Positions 34,258 through 44,332 are shown, counted from the stretch's first letter. The stretch is 64,000 nucleotides of DNA from Methanocalculus natronophilus (GCF_038751955.1 NZ_JBCEXH010000004.1:203737-267736); one strand, 5' to 3'. Numbers and translations are program-made. Notes: generated from the letters alone by a model not told the origin.

Positions 34258-34844
34258 GGTTGGATGGTGGGTGGATGATAGGGGTGAAAAAGAGAATGAA
34301 ATGAGTTTAATGTGGTATCGATTGATAGATGATTTGGTCTGTTGCCTGCTCTTGTTATGGATAGGCGAATACAGATATATGGGGATATTGAATTTTTAAC
34401 CTGACCAAATAGGGAACAGTGAACCGACGTTGACAGACGTTGACATAATAAGATGGATCAGTTTAGATGAGCCAAGTGGATCAAAATTATATGAGCGAAA
34501 ACAGTTGCTAGGGAAAGAGTATGAAAAATACTATTTGTGAAAGAGGACATGCGGAAAGTGGGTTCTATCATCTCTTCAGGCGTGTCCGGCAGATTGAAGA
34601 AGAGACTGATACAGGGTTTGAATGCCGGATTATGAACTATATAGGTGAATTACAGGATATAACGCGGCTGTTTGGGCTGAGGGTGGAAAAATATTATGCG
34701 TGAAAAATTAGCTGCCGAATGAGGGTTATAATATAGGGATTACATATATAAAGATCTTTTGGTCTATTCGAACTCACTTTTAAATTTTGAAAGAATAGAG
34801 AAGACTTGGTATGATTATGTGCACTAAAATATCAGGAGTTTAGG
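34258..34844. other. AT-rich intergenic region of the accessory block
   Basis: About 590 nt. A 60-codon frame at 34521-34703 (plus strand, MKNTICERGH) has no recognisable domain and only a weak ribosome site, so it is not called. Short repeats GACGTTGACA occur twice near 34426-34446. Confidence 0.35.
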
Positions 34845-36149
34845 TTATACAAAATTCACATTCACCGAAATCCATTTCATCCAGGCTTTTACTGTTGAGG
34901 CCCTTCTTTTTGATGTAACAAGATTATATCTTGGATTATTCTCTTTGATAATCCGTGCAAGATCGGTCGAATCGATATCCTTTGGATTGAAGCCGGATTC
35001 ACTTAATAATTGTATTGCAGATCGAAATGATGGTCGCTTTAATAATTGAATGATGAATAGCCGGTTACGACATCTACGATTTGAACAACGCTTAATTTCC
35101 TTTCCATAATCCGTTAAAAGGAAAGAACTGGTATTATTTCGATCCCGTTGGAGAAAGTCAAGATAAACTGCGGCATTTGCATAATAGTCGCCCTGTCGCT
35201 CATCAAAATCAAAATATTCAGATATTTGATCCTTGGTTTTCAAATCTTCACCATACAATGTGATGATGTCAATAATCTTATCAACATCATTTGCTTGAGG
35301 AAAAGGAATTGATTCATGTTCAAAGGCATCTACTGGCACTGAATTAATGTATTCCTCCAGATTTACGTCTAATTTCGGATCTTCATTAATTGAGAATGAT
35401 CGCAGTTCTGTGATCTCAAGGTCGCCAAAACGCTTCCCAAACTTAAATTTTGAGAGATAAAAGATTCCATTTGAATAGACAAAGAATATTGGAATTATTG
35501 GTTTGTTAGTTTTTTCTGACCACTCTTTCCATGGATAGTAGAGTTGCCGAATATGGAAATCGTCCCGCTTTCCAATCTTAGCCTCTATTAGATAAATACC
35601 ATTCTGCCCCTCATAACCGGAATCAACTTCTATTTGTACTCCATCAACGACGATTTGAGTGTTGCTTTCAGGTAAATGTAATGAAAAAATACCTGAATGA
35701 AGCCTACCCCTTATTGTAAGATGTAAATACGACTCATTAGTGAACTTTTTCAAAAGGGATGCAATATTTGCATAATCAATTGCCTGGAATTCGCTGGAGA
35801 TTGAACCAATTTGTAGGGTTTCAATGGTATCCGACTCAGGAGATGGATCATATAATTCCCAGGGTACTTCATCAAAGATGTTTTTGTATTGGAAGTATGA
35901 TTTTATTTCACCATCTTTATAAATGACATATTCTCCATTTTTAATAGGAAGGATGGATAAATGTTGCTTTTTAAATATTTCTGGTCGTGATTGAATTGTA
36001 TCATGCTTAGCTAGTAGACGAGGCTCTCTCCCCCCAATCTCCTTTAGGTTTGTTGCAGAAATCTCAACGTATCCATTAGCTTCAATAGTATCGAGTAAAT
36101 TTAGGGTTTGAAAAACCTGATTCCATGCCTTATTCATTTTTGTGGTCAT
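34845..36149 (-). CDS. Type II restriction endonuclease (PD-(D/E)XK type, specificity unknown)
   Basis: 434 residues, AT-rich codons unlike flanking genes. A nuclease core is suggested by QIEVDSGYEGQNGIYLIEAK (about 174-193), giving D...E-A-K of the PD-(D/E)XK fold. The C-terminal quarter (about 300-434) looks like a winged-helix specificity region (LKTKDQISEYFDF). It is translated nine nt after a Dam-type methylase, the usual restriction-modification pairing. It does not look like DpnII, so the enzyme class is open. Confidence 0.75.
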   Translation of the reverse strand: MTTKMNKAWNQVFQTLNLLDTIEANGYVEISATNLKEIGGREPRLLAKHDTIQSRPEIFKKQHLSILPIKNGEYVIYKDGEIKSYFQYKNIFDEVPWELYDPSPESDTIETLQIGSISSEFQAIDYANIASLLKKFTNESYLHLTIRGRLHSGIFSLHLPESNTQIVVDGVQIEVDSGYEGQNGIYLIEAKIGKRDDFHIRQLYYPWKEWSEKTNKPIIPIFFVYSNGIFYLSKFKFGKRFGDLEITELRSFSINEDPKLDVNLEEYINSVPVDAFEHESIPFPQANDVDKIIDIITLYGEDLKTKDQISEYFDFDERQGDYYANAAVYLDFLQRDRNNTSSFLLTDYGKEIKRCSNRRCRNRLFIIQLLKRPSFRSAIQLLSESGFNPKDIDSTDLARIIKENNPRYNLVTSKRRASTVKAWMKWISVNVNFV

Positions 36150-36158
36150 AAAAATCGA

Positions 36159-37073
36159 TCAGTAGTTCATTACGATAATTTCATTGATTTCTCCTCGCTT
36201 ACTTGCATCGGAGTTGATCATCCTTCTGGCTGGTACCCGCTCAATGGTATATTGAGCATAGAGCTCATCAAAAAAATTATCCTCTGGATTAATATTTTTT
36301 GGGTCTGAGTTGCTTAGCATCAGTTTAGCTTTCTTTCTATCGCATTTTGTAAAGAATTCTGCTAGTCTCTTCTGCTCTGAGTCATCAAATCCATTCTTGG
36401 AATAGTTGGTAAATGATGCAGTTGAACTCAGAGGTCGATAAGGAGGATCAAAATAAACAAATGAATATTCAGTGATATATCTGGATGACTTTGTAAAATC
36501 GCCAAGATGAATCCTAGTATTTTGCAGAATCTCAGAATCAGCTCTTAATATATCAGGGTGAACGATTTTTGGGTTTTTATAGCTGCCATATGGAACATTA
36601 AAATCTCCTTTTGCATTCACTCTGAATAAGCCATTGAAACAGGTTTTATTTAAAAAAATTAAATCGCCTGCTCTTGGAATCCATGATTTGCTATACCTTT
36701 TATAATTAAAATCGGGTTTTACTTTGTTAAATTCTGTCCGAACCGAATAATAATACTCTTTTCTTCCATCATCATCTTTTGATATGAATTCCTCAGTGAT
36801 TCCACAGAGATAATCTATTAGATCTTCAACATTACGTTTAACTACATTATATGCGAGAATCAACTCTTCATTAATATCAAAGATGTGGCATTCTTCAAAT
36901 GAAAACATTTCATTAAAGCAAAAATAAACTGCCCCTCCACCAATGAATGGCTCAATAAATGTGGATATCTCGCCATTTTTAAGTTCTTTGGGAACTCTTT
37001 TGACAAATTCCTCTCGCAATTGGGTTTTTCCCCCTGCCCATTTGAGGAACGGCTTTGCATTGGTTTCTGGCAT
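36159..37073 (-). CDS. Dam/DpnM-family DNA adenine N6-methyltransferase
   Basis: 304 residues. It starts PFLKWAGGKTQL (about 7-18, the SAM-binding motif of the D12/Dam class), with FIEPFIGGGAVYF (about 38-50) and the catalytic DPPY in FVYFDPPYRPLSS (about 207-219). It protects host DNA from the adjacent endonuclease. Many relatives methylate GATC, but the site here cannot be read from sequence. It is low in G+C, suggesting recent transfer together with its nuclease. Confidence 0.93.
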   Translation of the reverse strand: MPETNAKPFLKWAGGKTQLREEFVKRVPKELKNGEISTFIEPFIGGGAVYFCFNEMFSFEECHIFDINEELILAYNVVKRNVEDLIDYLCGITEEFISKDDDGRKEYYYSVRTEFNKVKPDFNYKRYSKSWIPRAGDLIFLNKTCFNGLFRVNAKGDFNVPYGSYKNPKIVHPDILRADSEILQNTRIHLGDFTKSSRYITEYSFVYFDPPYRPLSSTASFTNYSKNGFDDSEQKRLAEFFTKCDRKKAKLMLSNSDPKNINPEDNFFDELYAQYTIERVPARRMINSDASKRGEINEIIVMNY

Positions 37074-37330
37074 ATTGTAGCACTTTAGTTTTGTTCTTTG
37101 TCAATTTACACTCTTTCGTTGTACAAAATTTTAAATCCATTGCATTCAAGCTCTAGATCCTGTTCCAATAGGTTACTTTGATCTCTATTGTATTAGGCTT
37201 CGTAGATATTTTAAGGAGTACCTACAGGTGGTGAAAGTGAAATGATAGAAAATGAAATCAAATTGGTCCGATCTTCAAAAGTTTTATCGCACCGAACTTG
37301 ATAAAGAATGACCAGGAAGGAGATGATACC

Positions 37331-38248
37331 ATGCCCGTGCCTGATTTTCAATCATTGATGCTGCCCGTGCTGAAATGTGTCGCAGACGGAAGGGAGCATA
37401 CTACCAAAGAAGTTCGCCAGATGATGGCAGAGAGACTGAAGCTCTCAGATGAAGATCTCGCAGAACTTCTTCCAAGCGGTAACCAGTCAACCTTTGATAA
37501 CAGGGCCGGGTGGGCGATGACCTATTTAAAGAAATCCGGCTTGCTTAAAAGTCCAAAACGTGCGATCGTGAGGATTACCGACCGCGGCAAAGAGGTTTTG
37601 CAACAGAATCCAGAAAAAATTGATATGAAGTTCCTCGAACAATACGAAGAATACCAGGAATTCAAGGCGCTTCGCCATGATAAAAGCAGGACTGTGCCCG
37701 TAACCGGTAAAGATACTTCCTCCCCCGATTTAACCCCTGAAGAAACTCTAGAAAACAGCTACCAGGACCTCCGCAACCAGCTCGCCGATGAGCTCCTGGA
37801 GCGAGTCAAACAATGTCCGCCCGAGTTTTTTGAGAAACTTGTGGTGCATCTTCTCGTTGCAATGGGCTATGGAGGATCACGGAGCGATGCAGGCCGGGCG
37901 GTTGGAAAGAGTGGCGATGGCGGTATCGACGGGATTATCAAAGAAGATAGGCTGGGTCTTGATGTTGTAAATATCCAGGCAAAACGGTGGCAGAACACGG
38001 TTGGCAGGCCGGATATCCAGGCATTTGTTGGAAGTCTGGCCGGGAGCAGGGCAAAGAAAGGTGTCTTCATTACAACATCGCAATTCTCTGGAGAGGCGCG
38101 TGATTATGTCAATTTCATCGAGCAGAAGGTGGTGCTCATTGATGGTGAGCAGCTTGCCCAGCTAATGATCGATTTCGATATTGGCGTTTCGAAAGAAGCA
38201 GAATATGTGGTCAAAAAGATCGATTTTGACTATTTTGAGGGGAATTAG
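37331..38248 (+). CDS. mrr: Mrr-type (type IV) restriction endonuclease
   Basis: 305 residues. The N-terminal Mrr winged-helix domain (FQSLMLPVLKCVADGREHTT, about 5-24) is followed by a catalytic PD-(D/E)XK domain: GDGGIDGII and VNIQAKRW (about 195-220) hold the D...QAK active-site residues, preceded by FEKLVVHLLVAMGYGG. Mrr enzymes cut DNA carrying foreign methylation. The ATG at 37331 has GGAGAT about eight nt upstream, favouring it over an upstream TTG. Confidence 0.92.
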   Translation: MPVPDFQSLMLPVLKCVADGREHTTKEVRQMMAERLKLSDEDLAELLPSGNQSTFDNRAGWAMTYLKKSGLLKSPKRAIVRITDRGKEVLQQNPEKIDMKFLEQYEEYQEFKALRHDKSRTVPVTGKDTSSPDLTPEETLENSYQDLRNQLADELLERVKQCPPEFFEKLVVHLLVAMGYGGSRSDAGRAVGKSGDGGIDGIIKEDRLGLDVVNIQAKRWQNTVGRPDIQAFVGSLAGSRAKKGVFITTSQFSGEARDYVNFIEQKVVLIDGEQLAQLMIDFDIGVSKEAEYVVKKIDFDYFEGN

Positions 38249-38255
38249 CTCCATG

Positions 38256-38477
38256 TCATATTCTTCGTAATGCATACCTGTCCTTGCTCATTAAGTCAGA
38301 TCGTACAATTTTTTTGTCATCCTCGGACACGGCATACCGCTCTGCCTGGGTGCGCATGTTCTGCGGTCTGAGCGTCAGCCGCTTTGCCTCAACGATGCCA
38401 AGGATCACGCCATCAACGACAAGGGCATTACCCCCCTCTTCATTTCACCATTTCGAAAGTGCCTGTAGTTTATTCTT
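38256..38477 (-). pseudogene. Decayed fragment of a type I restriction R subunit (HsdR N-domain)
   Basis: One minus-strand frame reads NKLQALSKW, a TGA stop (38445-38447), then NEEGGNALVVDGVILGIVEA followed by KRLTLRPQNMRTQAERYA and ends in TGA at 38256. This is the HsdR N-terminal nuclease core (LVVDG...VEAKR with D and E-X-K, then the QAERYA helix). No helicase part follows and an internal stop breaks it. It is convergent with mrr. Confidence 0.7.
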
Positions 38478-38772
38478 TTGGCTGAAGTCGTGGGAATATT
38501 TATACCAATTTAAATACATTCACACAAACGACTTTTGCCACAGATCGACGAGTATATCGGTTCAATCCTATCAGGAAAAGCGCATCTTTATCCAATGTGA
38601 ACACTTCCTCGATCAAAGAGTGAATATCATAGATGTCGTCTGTCACTTTAAGACACTCCTTGGGATTCTCGATCCACATCGAGAAATACAACGAGATTTG
38701 TGGAGAAGGCACCTACGCAATATTGCCGATTATCAAATAGTGGAGTGTTACAGAATAGGTAGGATGTGTTGA

Positions 38773-39705
<933 letters not shown>

Positions 39706-39882
39706 ATGAGATCAGAACTACTCCTGGTGGGAATGGCACTTCTTCTCTTTATAGCCTTTGCAATCTGTCCTGTACAGGCACAGCCGCAAACAGAGAACAC
39801 TGAGGTGCGGAATTTTGGCTTTGTGAACATGCCTTTCAACGTCATAAAATGTCGCTGGAGGGGCAGGAGCGGCAGCAGGTAG
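39706..39882 (+). pseudogene. Signal-peptide part of the sugar dehydrogenase, out of frame with the enzyme
   Basis: 58 codons: MRSELLLVGMALLLFIAFAI then CPVQAQPQ is a clean secretory signal with cleavage likely after AQA, preceded by AAGGTGG as ribosome site. The frame runs into the enzyme coding region and stops at 39880. Switching back one nt at ATAAAATG (39844-39851) joins it to the enzyme frame. The two are therefore one gene with a frameshift. Confidence 0.7.
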
Positions 39883-41192
39883 GCCTGGATCTTGTTGCCG
39901 AGGGATTCATCGGACCGGTCGGTCTCACTTCACCAGATGATGGAAGCGGGAGGCTCTTTGTGGTGGATCTGATCGGCGAGATCCGGATCATTGATGAGAA
40001 CGGCACCCTGCTTGAGGAGCCTTTCCTGAATATCAGGGATCAGCTCGTCGAGCTGCGACTATCTTTCGATGAGCGCGGGCTGCTTGGTCTCGCATTCCAT
40101 CCGGACTTCGCCGAGAGCGGCAGATTCTTTATCTACTACAGCGCCCCGCTCAGGGAAGGAGCGCCAGAGGGATGGGATCATACCAGCCGGATATCAGAAT
40201 TCAATCTTCTGGCAGAAGATGAGAATCGTGCAGACCCCACATCCGAGCGGGTGATCCTGGAGGTCGACCAGCCACAGCTCAATCACAATTCCGGATCGAT
40301 TGCCTTTGGCCCTGACGGCTATCTATACATACCTCTTGGCGATGGCGGTGGTGGCGGCGATGTCGGTAGAGGCCACCCACCGGAAGGCCACGGACAGAAC
40401 ACCACCACACTGCTTGGTAGCATTCTCCGGATAGATATCGATGGTGAGGAGCCCTATGAGATTCCGGACGACAACCCGTTTATCGGAGATGATGAGGTGC
40501 TGGATGAGATATATGCCTACGGACTGCGTAATCCCTGGCACATGACCTTTGATGCAGGCGGAAAGAACCATCTCTTTGCCGCCGATGTCGGGGAGGCCCT
40601 GTGGGAGTCAGTAAATATCATTGAAGAAGGCGGCAACTATGGCTGGAATCTCAAGGAGGGAAGTCATGCTTTCGATCCAGAGAACCCGTGGGAGTCTCCT
40701 GAAGAAGTGCCGGAAACAGGCTACCGCGGTGAGCCCCTGATCGATCCAATCATCGAGTATCCACATGCCAATCAGCCTGGTGGCCTTGGAATATCTATTA
40801 TAGGCGGATATGTTTACCGTGGTACTGCCATTCTGGAATTCGAGGGACGCTACATCTTCGCGGACTGGAACAGGGCGGGTGGCGATGGCAATGGCCTCAT
40901 CTTAATCGCAACCCCTCCTGAAGAGAATATCACAGAAAAAATGTGGGAGTTTACGGAACTCGTGCCGGTTCCCTACCAGGCAATTGGCGCCTACATCCTG
41001 GCAATCGGACAGGATGCAGACCATGAACTCTATATCCTGACCACTCAGAACAGCGGGCCGTCCGGAGAAACGGGCAGGGTCTACCGCCTCATTCCGCCTC
41101 CTGAAGATCCCGAACCGAGCCCGGCACCAGGATTTTGTTTGTTTGCGGCCCTTTTTGGAATTATTGTCGCATATACTATGCGAAAATGGTGA
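39849..41192 (+). CDS. Secreted glucose/sorbosone (PQQ-type) dehydrogenase with PGF-CTERM-like anchor
   Basis: 447 residues in this frame. The six-bladed propeller of GSDH-family enzymes is marked by HPDFAESGRFFIYYSA (about 84-99), LNHNSGSIAFGPDGYLYIPLGDGG (about 148-171) and GLRNPWHMTFD (about 229-239). The C-terminus, PAPGFCLFAALFGIIVAYTM then RKW, is a PGF-CTERM-like sorting tail processed by archaeosortase. Known members oxidise aldoses using PQQ; the substrate here is unknown. The signal peptide lies one frame away upstream, and no ribosome site precedes ATG 39849, so the enzyme cannot be exported unless the frameshift is corrected. Confidence 0.8.
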   Translation: MSLEGQERQQVGLDLVAEGFIGPVGLTSPDDGSGRLFVVDLIGEIRIIDENGTLLEEPFLNIRDQLVELRLSFDERGLLGLAFHPDFAESGRFFIYYSAPLREGAPEGWDHTSRISEFNLLAEDENRADPTSERVILEVDQPQLNHNSGSIAFGPDGYLYIPLGDGGGGGDVGRGHPPEGHGQNTTTLLGSILRIDIDGEEPYEIPDDNPFIGDDEVLDEIYAYGLRNPWHMTFDAGGKNHLFAADVGEALWESVNIIEEGGNYGWNLKEGSHAFDPENPWESPEEVPETGYRGEPLIDPIIEYPHANQPGGLGISIIGGYVYRGTAILEFEGRYIFADWNRAGGDGNGLILIATPPEENITEKMWEFTELVPVPYQAIGAYILAIGQDADHELYILTTQNSGPSGETGRVYRLIPPPEDPEPSPAPGFCLFAALFGIIVAYTMRKW

Positions 41193-41302
41193 TCAGCAGG
41201 GAATGGAGAAATGAATGGGGAATGAATAGGTGGAGTTTCAGTAAGGGAGCATTCCTGGTACACACATTTTTTTATCTTTTCGCCCCCACTATTCTTCCTC
41301 AT

Positions 41303-41339
41303 AGCGCAACCAGATATTATCCTGACAGCGCAAACAGAT
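41303..41339 (+). promoter_or_regulatory. Direct repeats around the LiaF-like gene promoter
   Basis: AGCGCAACCAGAT (41303-41315) and AGCGCAAACAGAT (41327-41339) are 24 nt apart and flank GATATTATCC, a weak TATA box about 42 nt before the ATG. Candidate regulator site. Confidence 0.4.
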
Positions 41340-41358
41340 CATACAACAGGTGCTTCCC

Positions 41359-42057
41359 ATGCAACGCATCTCCTACCAGGTCATCATCGGGGCAATCCTC
41401 CTCATTCTCGGGGGATTGCTCCTCCTCAGGGCAACCGGTATCTATGATACCGGAGAGTTCCTTGTCTATGCACCGTCACTGATCGTCCTCTTTGCGGTAA
41501 TCGCACTTTTCAAGAGCAGCTTTCAGTTCTTATCCGGGCCAGTCGTCCTGATCGTCATCTTCGGCACAATCCAGGCTGTTGCTCTTGATTATCTCTCCCC
41601 GGATGTCATCCTCCCCGTCATCATCATCGCAGTCGGTCTCGGCTTCATCTTCAACCGGGTGAGACGCCCATCAACTGGGGAATCAACTGATCAGGCAACT
41701 GATACGGTCGAGCTGATGGCAGTCCTCGGTGGTGTCGAGAGCAGGAGCATCTCGAAGAGCTTCAGAGGGGGTGAGATGCTCGCTATTTTTGGGGGTGTGG
41801 ATCTCGACCTCCGGGATGCGGGCATCAGCGATCCGCCTGCAGAGATCCAGGTCTTCACCCTCTTTGGCGGCACCGAGATCCGGGTGCCCGAAGACTGGAA
41901 TGTCCGGTTGAATGTCCTGCCGGTGCTCGGCTCAGCAGAGGATGAACGGCGGCGGCCAACATTTCCAGAAGATACTGGTGCAGAAAAAACGCGGGCTGGT
42001 CCAAATCTTGTCATCACCGGCTTTGTTGCATTCGGTGGCGTCTCGGTAATGGATTAA
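41359..42057 (+). CDS. LiaF-like membrane protein
   Basis: 232 residues. Four hydrophobic spans fill about 1-95. The soluble C-terminal half (about 120-232) is a right-handed beta structure with repeating ELMAVLGGVESR, LAIFGGVDLDLRDAGI and VFTLFGGTEIRVPEDW, typical of the LiaF/DUF2154 cell-wall-active antibiotic response family. In bacteria LiaF restrains an envelope-stress sensor kinase. The ATG at 41359 follows AGGTG by seven nt and is preferred to an upstream GTG. Confidence 0.85.
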   Translation: MQRISYQVIIGAILLILGGLLLLRATGIYDTGEFLVYAPSLIVLFAVIALFKSSFQFLSGPVVLIVIFGTIQAVALDYLSPDVILPVIIIAVGLGFIFNRVRRPSTGESTDQATDTVELMAVLGGVESRSISKSFRGGEMLAIFGGVDLDLRDAGISDPPAEIQVFTLFGGTEIRVPEDWNVRLNVLPVLGSAEDERRRPTFPEDTGAEKTRAGPNLVITGFVAFGGVSVMD

Positions 42058-42284
42058 CCAGGCGGGAGTGGAGCAGAAAGCCCCGGCCTTCAGGGTGGGG
42101 GGAGTTCACCGATCACAATCGTGCGAATCCCACCCTCCGGGATACCGGCACTCTTGCGTTCTTCCCTCAACCAGACTGGCCCTCTTGCCTGGTGAACGAA
42201 TCTTCTCTCTTTCTGATACGTATCTTAGTTTCATGCCTTTTATTTGTGCAAGCCCAATATACTACTAAGCTGGTGAATACCACG

Positions 42285-42995
42285 ATGGAAAAAACAGCAT
42301 TCAAACAGTTCAGGAGCGAAGTCGGACACTTCTTCCGCGTCTCGGTCTTAAACATCGCCTTTGCCGCACTCCTGATGGCCTTTGGGCTTATGGTCGTCGT
42401 ACGGGAAATCGTCTTCATCTATGAGACGTTTACAACAGAGATGGCAATTCTCTACAATCCAATCATCCTCGTTGTCGCAGTCTCTGCAATGGCAATCGGC
42501 TTCTCCTGGATTGTCATCAGTGCACGGATCTTTGAAGGTGTCGAGGAGATTAAGGATGAGGTTGCCAGCCTGGAAAAAAGTCAGGTTACGAAGAGAAAAG
42601 CAGTTGCCGGGTCGCCTGACGCAGCTCCTGAAGATGGAATACCTGAAGAGGATCTCACCCGGCTCATTGTTAGGATGCTCTCCCACTACCGGGACAACCA
42701 TGCAACCATCAACTGGATGATCTATTTCTGCATGCTCGGCAGCGCAAGCATCTTCCTGCTTGGAACACTTGCAAGCCTTGAGTATTTCCAGGTCACGGCA
42801 ACCAGCCTCACCTTCACAATCGGCCCGGACACCCTCCTGCTGCCGGCACTCCTGATCACTGTTGGAATTGCAGTTGTCAGCCTCATATCCTCAATCTACT
42901 TCTACCGGTTTTCAAAGGTCTGGGATGAGCGGATACATGAGATCGATTCCAAAGCAGATCTCCTGAAACAAACACTGGAGTCTGATCTGAAATGA
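42285..42995 (+). CDS. Four-span membrane protein paired with a winged-helix regulator
   Basis: 236 residues: spans at about 19-42, 54-77, 145-168 and 177-203, separated by a cytoplasmic coiled segment (VEEIKDEVASLEKSQVTKRK). There is no enzymatic motif. An AATATACT box (42254-42261) is centred 27 nt before ATG 42285, supporting this start over an upstream one. Its stop overlaps the wHTH gene start as ATGA, so the two are a coupled unit, possibly a membrane sensor controlling its regulator. No family name assigned. Confidence 0.75.
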   Translation: MEKTAFKQFRSEVGHFFRVSVLNIAFAALLMAFGLMVVVREIVFIYETFTTEMAILYNPIILVVAVSAMAIGFSWIVISARIFEGVEEIKDEVASLEKSQVTKRKAVAGSPDAAPEDGIPEEDLTRLIVRMLSHYRDNHATINWMIYFCMLGSASIFLLGTLASLEYFQVTATSLTFTIGPDTLLLPALLITVGIAVVSLISSIYFYRFSKVWDERIHEIDSKADLLKQTLESDLK

Positions 42996-43282
42996 GCGGA
43001 AAGCGGCCTGTCGGGAGAAGGACTGTCTATGAAATCTACTGGGAGATCCTGGTCTTCTGCAGAAAGCCGCAGTCCTTTACGGGCATCATCAACCGTTGCG
43101 ACATCAACTCAAAAACCGGACAGGAGTATATCGCATTCCTGCTTGAACGGGGCTACCTCACTGAAGAGACGGATGGCACAAGGAAACGGTATCTCTCCAC
43201 CGAGAGTGCCGGGGAGTATATTGCCCTCTTCAACTCCCTGTATCGGAAACTCTTTGATAGTGCTCCGGGCTTCAAACTATGA
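42992..43282 (+). CDS. Winged-helix DNA-binding protein (HTH_45-like)
   Basis: 96 residues: a single winged helix with GRRTVYEIYWEILVFCRKP, SFTGIINRCDINSKTGQEYI recognition helix (about 29-48) and wing LTEETDGTRKRYLSTESAGE. This is the archaeal HTH_45 type used as compact transcription regulators. Its start codon overlaps the membrane-protein stop, so the stoichiometry is set by coupled translation. Confidence 0.85.
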   Translation: MSGKRPVGRRTVYEIYWEILVFCRKPQSFTGIINRCDINSKTGQEYIAFLLERGYLTEETDGTRKRYLSTESAGEYIALFNSLYRKLFDSAPGFKL

Positions 43283-43552
43283 TTCACAACAAAATAGTCT
43301 CTTTTTTGCCCATTCCAACTTCCGCAGGAAGAGATGAGCCATATTTTCCCGGCCTCTCTTCTCGTGACTTCCAAAAGAACAGAAAAACAAATTCGAAACA
43401 GAAGCTGAACACCACAGCCTGCAGCACCTATGGAATATAATCCCTAAAATCAGGCTGCTGCATTTGTACACGCATTTGTACACGGATGTTCGCAGAACAG
43501 GCTCCACATATTTGCACACTGGCGGGATCCAACCCATTTTTCCCATATCTGA

Positions 43553-44332
43553 TTATTCCGGTTTCTCAAAAGAGACCATCCAGAACAGTGAATCCCAGAG
43601 CTCATATGTTTTGCAATTGAGCATGGAATCAGAAATCAGGTTCACCGGCGGATCATAGACTCCTGTCTCAGCCTTTGGCATAAAACTGCCAATGGGTGTC
43701 TTCTCCTGAAACGCTGCCGACTCATCAGAGAGATAGATCGATGCACCCGGTTTTGCAACCCGGATCATCTCCTGAATCGCAGCCTCCTTCTCATTAAAGA
43801 AGTTTATTCCACCGATATGGAAGACGACATCAAAGATACCGTCCTGAAACGGAAGTGTCTCTGCATTCCCCTGCACAAGCCCACTATCAATACCCCACTT
43901 CCTGCAGTTGTGCTGGCACTTTCGGAGCATCCCAAACGTGATGTCATTCCCAAAAAAGCGAGCAGAAACGCCGCTTCTGGCAAGGTTTCTTATCTGCTGG
44001 CCGGTGCCAACAGATGTCTCAAGGACAGCGTCACCATCTGTAATATCGATTATCCCGGCCAGTTCGTCAAGCCATTTTTGGATATTTCCAAGATTTGTTG
44101 CATACAGCAGATCGTAGAGGTGGCTGAACCAGGAATATCCCCGCTGCATCTTTTTATTCCACCCAAAGAGATCATCCTCTCTCAAAACAACCGGTATCCC
44201 GTCCCGGATGGGGAAACGCTCCCCTGTCTCACTATCTGCAACCCATGTTCCCTCAAATGCCAGGCTGTTTTTGGTTGCTGGATTTTGAAGCAGGGAGTAG
44301 AGCTCCTGCTGCCTTGTTTCAAAAGAATTCAT
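43553..44332 (-). CDS. SAM-dependent methyltransferase (type 11) with a Trm112-like N-terminus
   Basis: 259 residues. Residues about 10-55 resemble the Trm112/UbiE-associated strand-rich lead (LAFEGTWVADSETGERFPIRDGIPVVL). The class I methyltransferase core has VLETSVGTGQQIRNLA (motif I, about 104-119) and LPFQDGIFDVVFHIGG (motifs II-III, about 164-179). The second residue of the usual E/D-X-G-X-G-X-G reads TSVGTGQ, a common variant. Substrate unknown. An alternative ATG lies three codons upstream (44341). Confidence 0.85.
   Translation of the reverse strand: MNSFETRQQELYSLLQNPATKNSLAFEGTWVADSETGERFPIRDGIPVVLREDDLFGWNKKMQRGYSWFSHLYDLLYATNLGNIQKWLDELAGIIDITDGDAVLETSVGTGQQIRNLARSGVSARFFGNDITFGMLRKCQHNCRKWGIDSGLVQGNAETLPFQDGIFDVVFHIGGINFFNEKEAAIQEMIRVAKPGASIYLSDESAAFQEKTPIGSFMPKAETGVYDPPVNLISDSMLNCKTYELWDSLFWMVSFEKPE

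Noticed and set aside
34521..34703. 60-codon plus-strand frame
   Set aside because: No domain, weak ribosome site and AT-rich surroundings; kept only as a note.
38284..38772. 162-codon plus-strand frame after mrr
   Set aside because: Part of it is antisense to the legible HsdR remnant and it has no recognisable domain.
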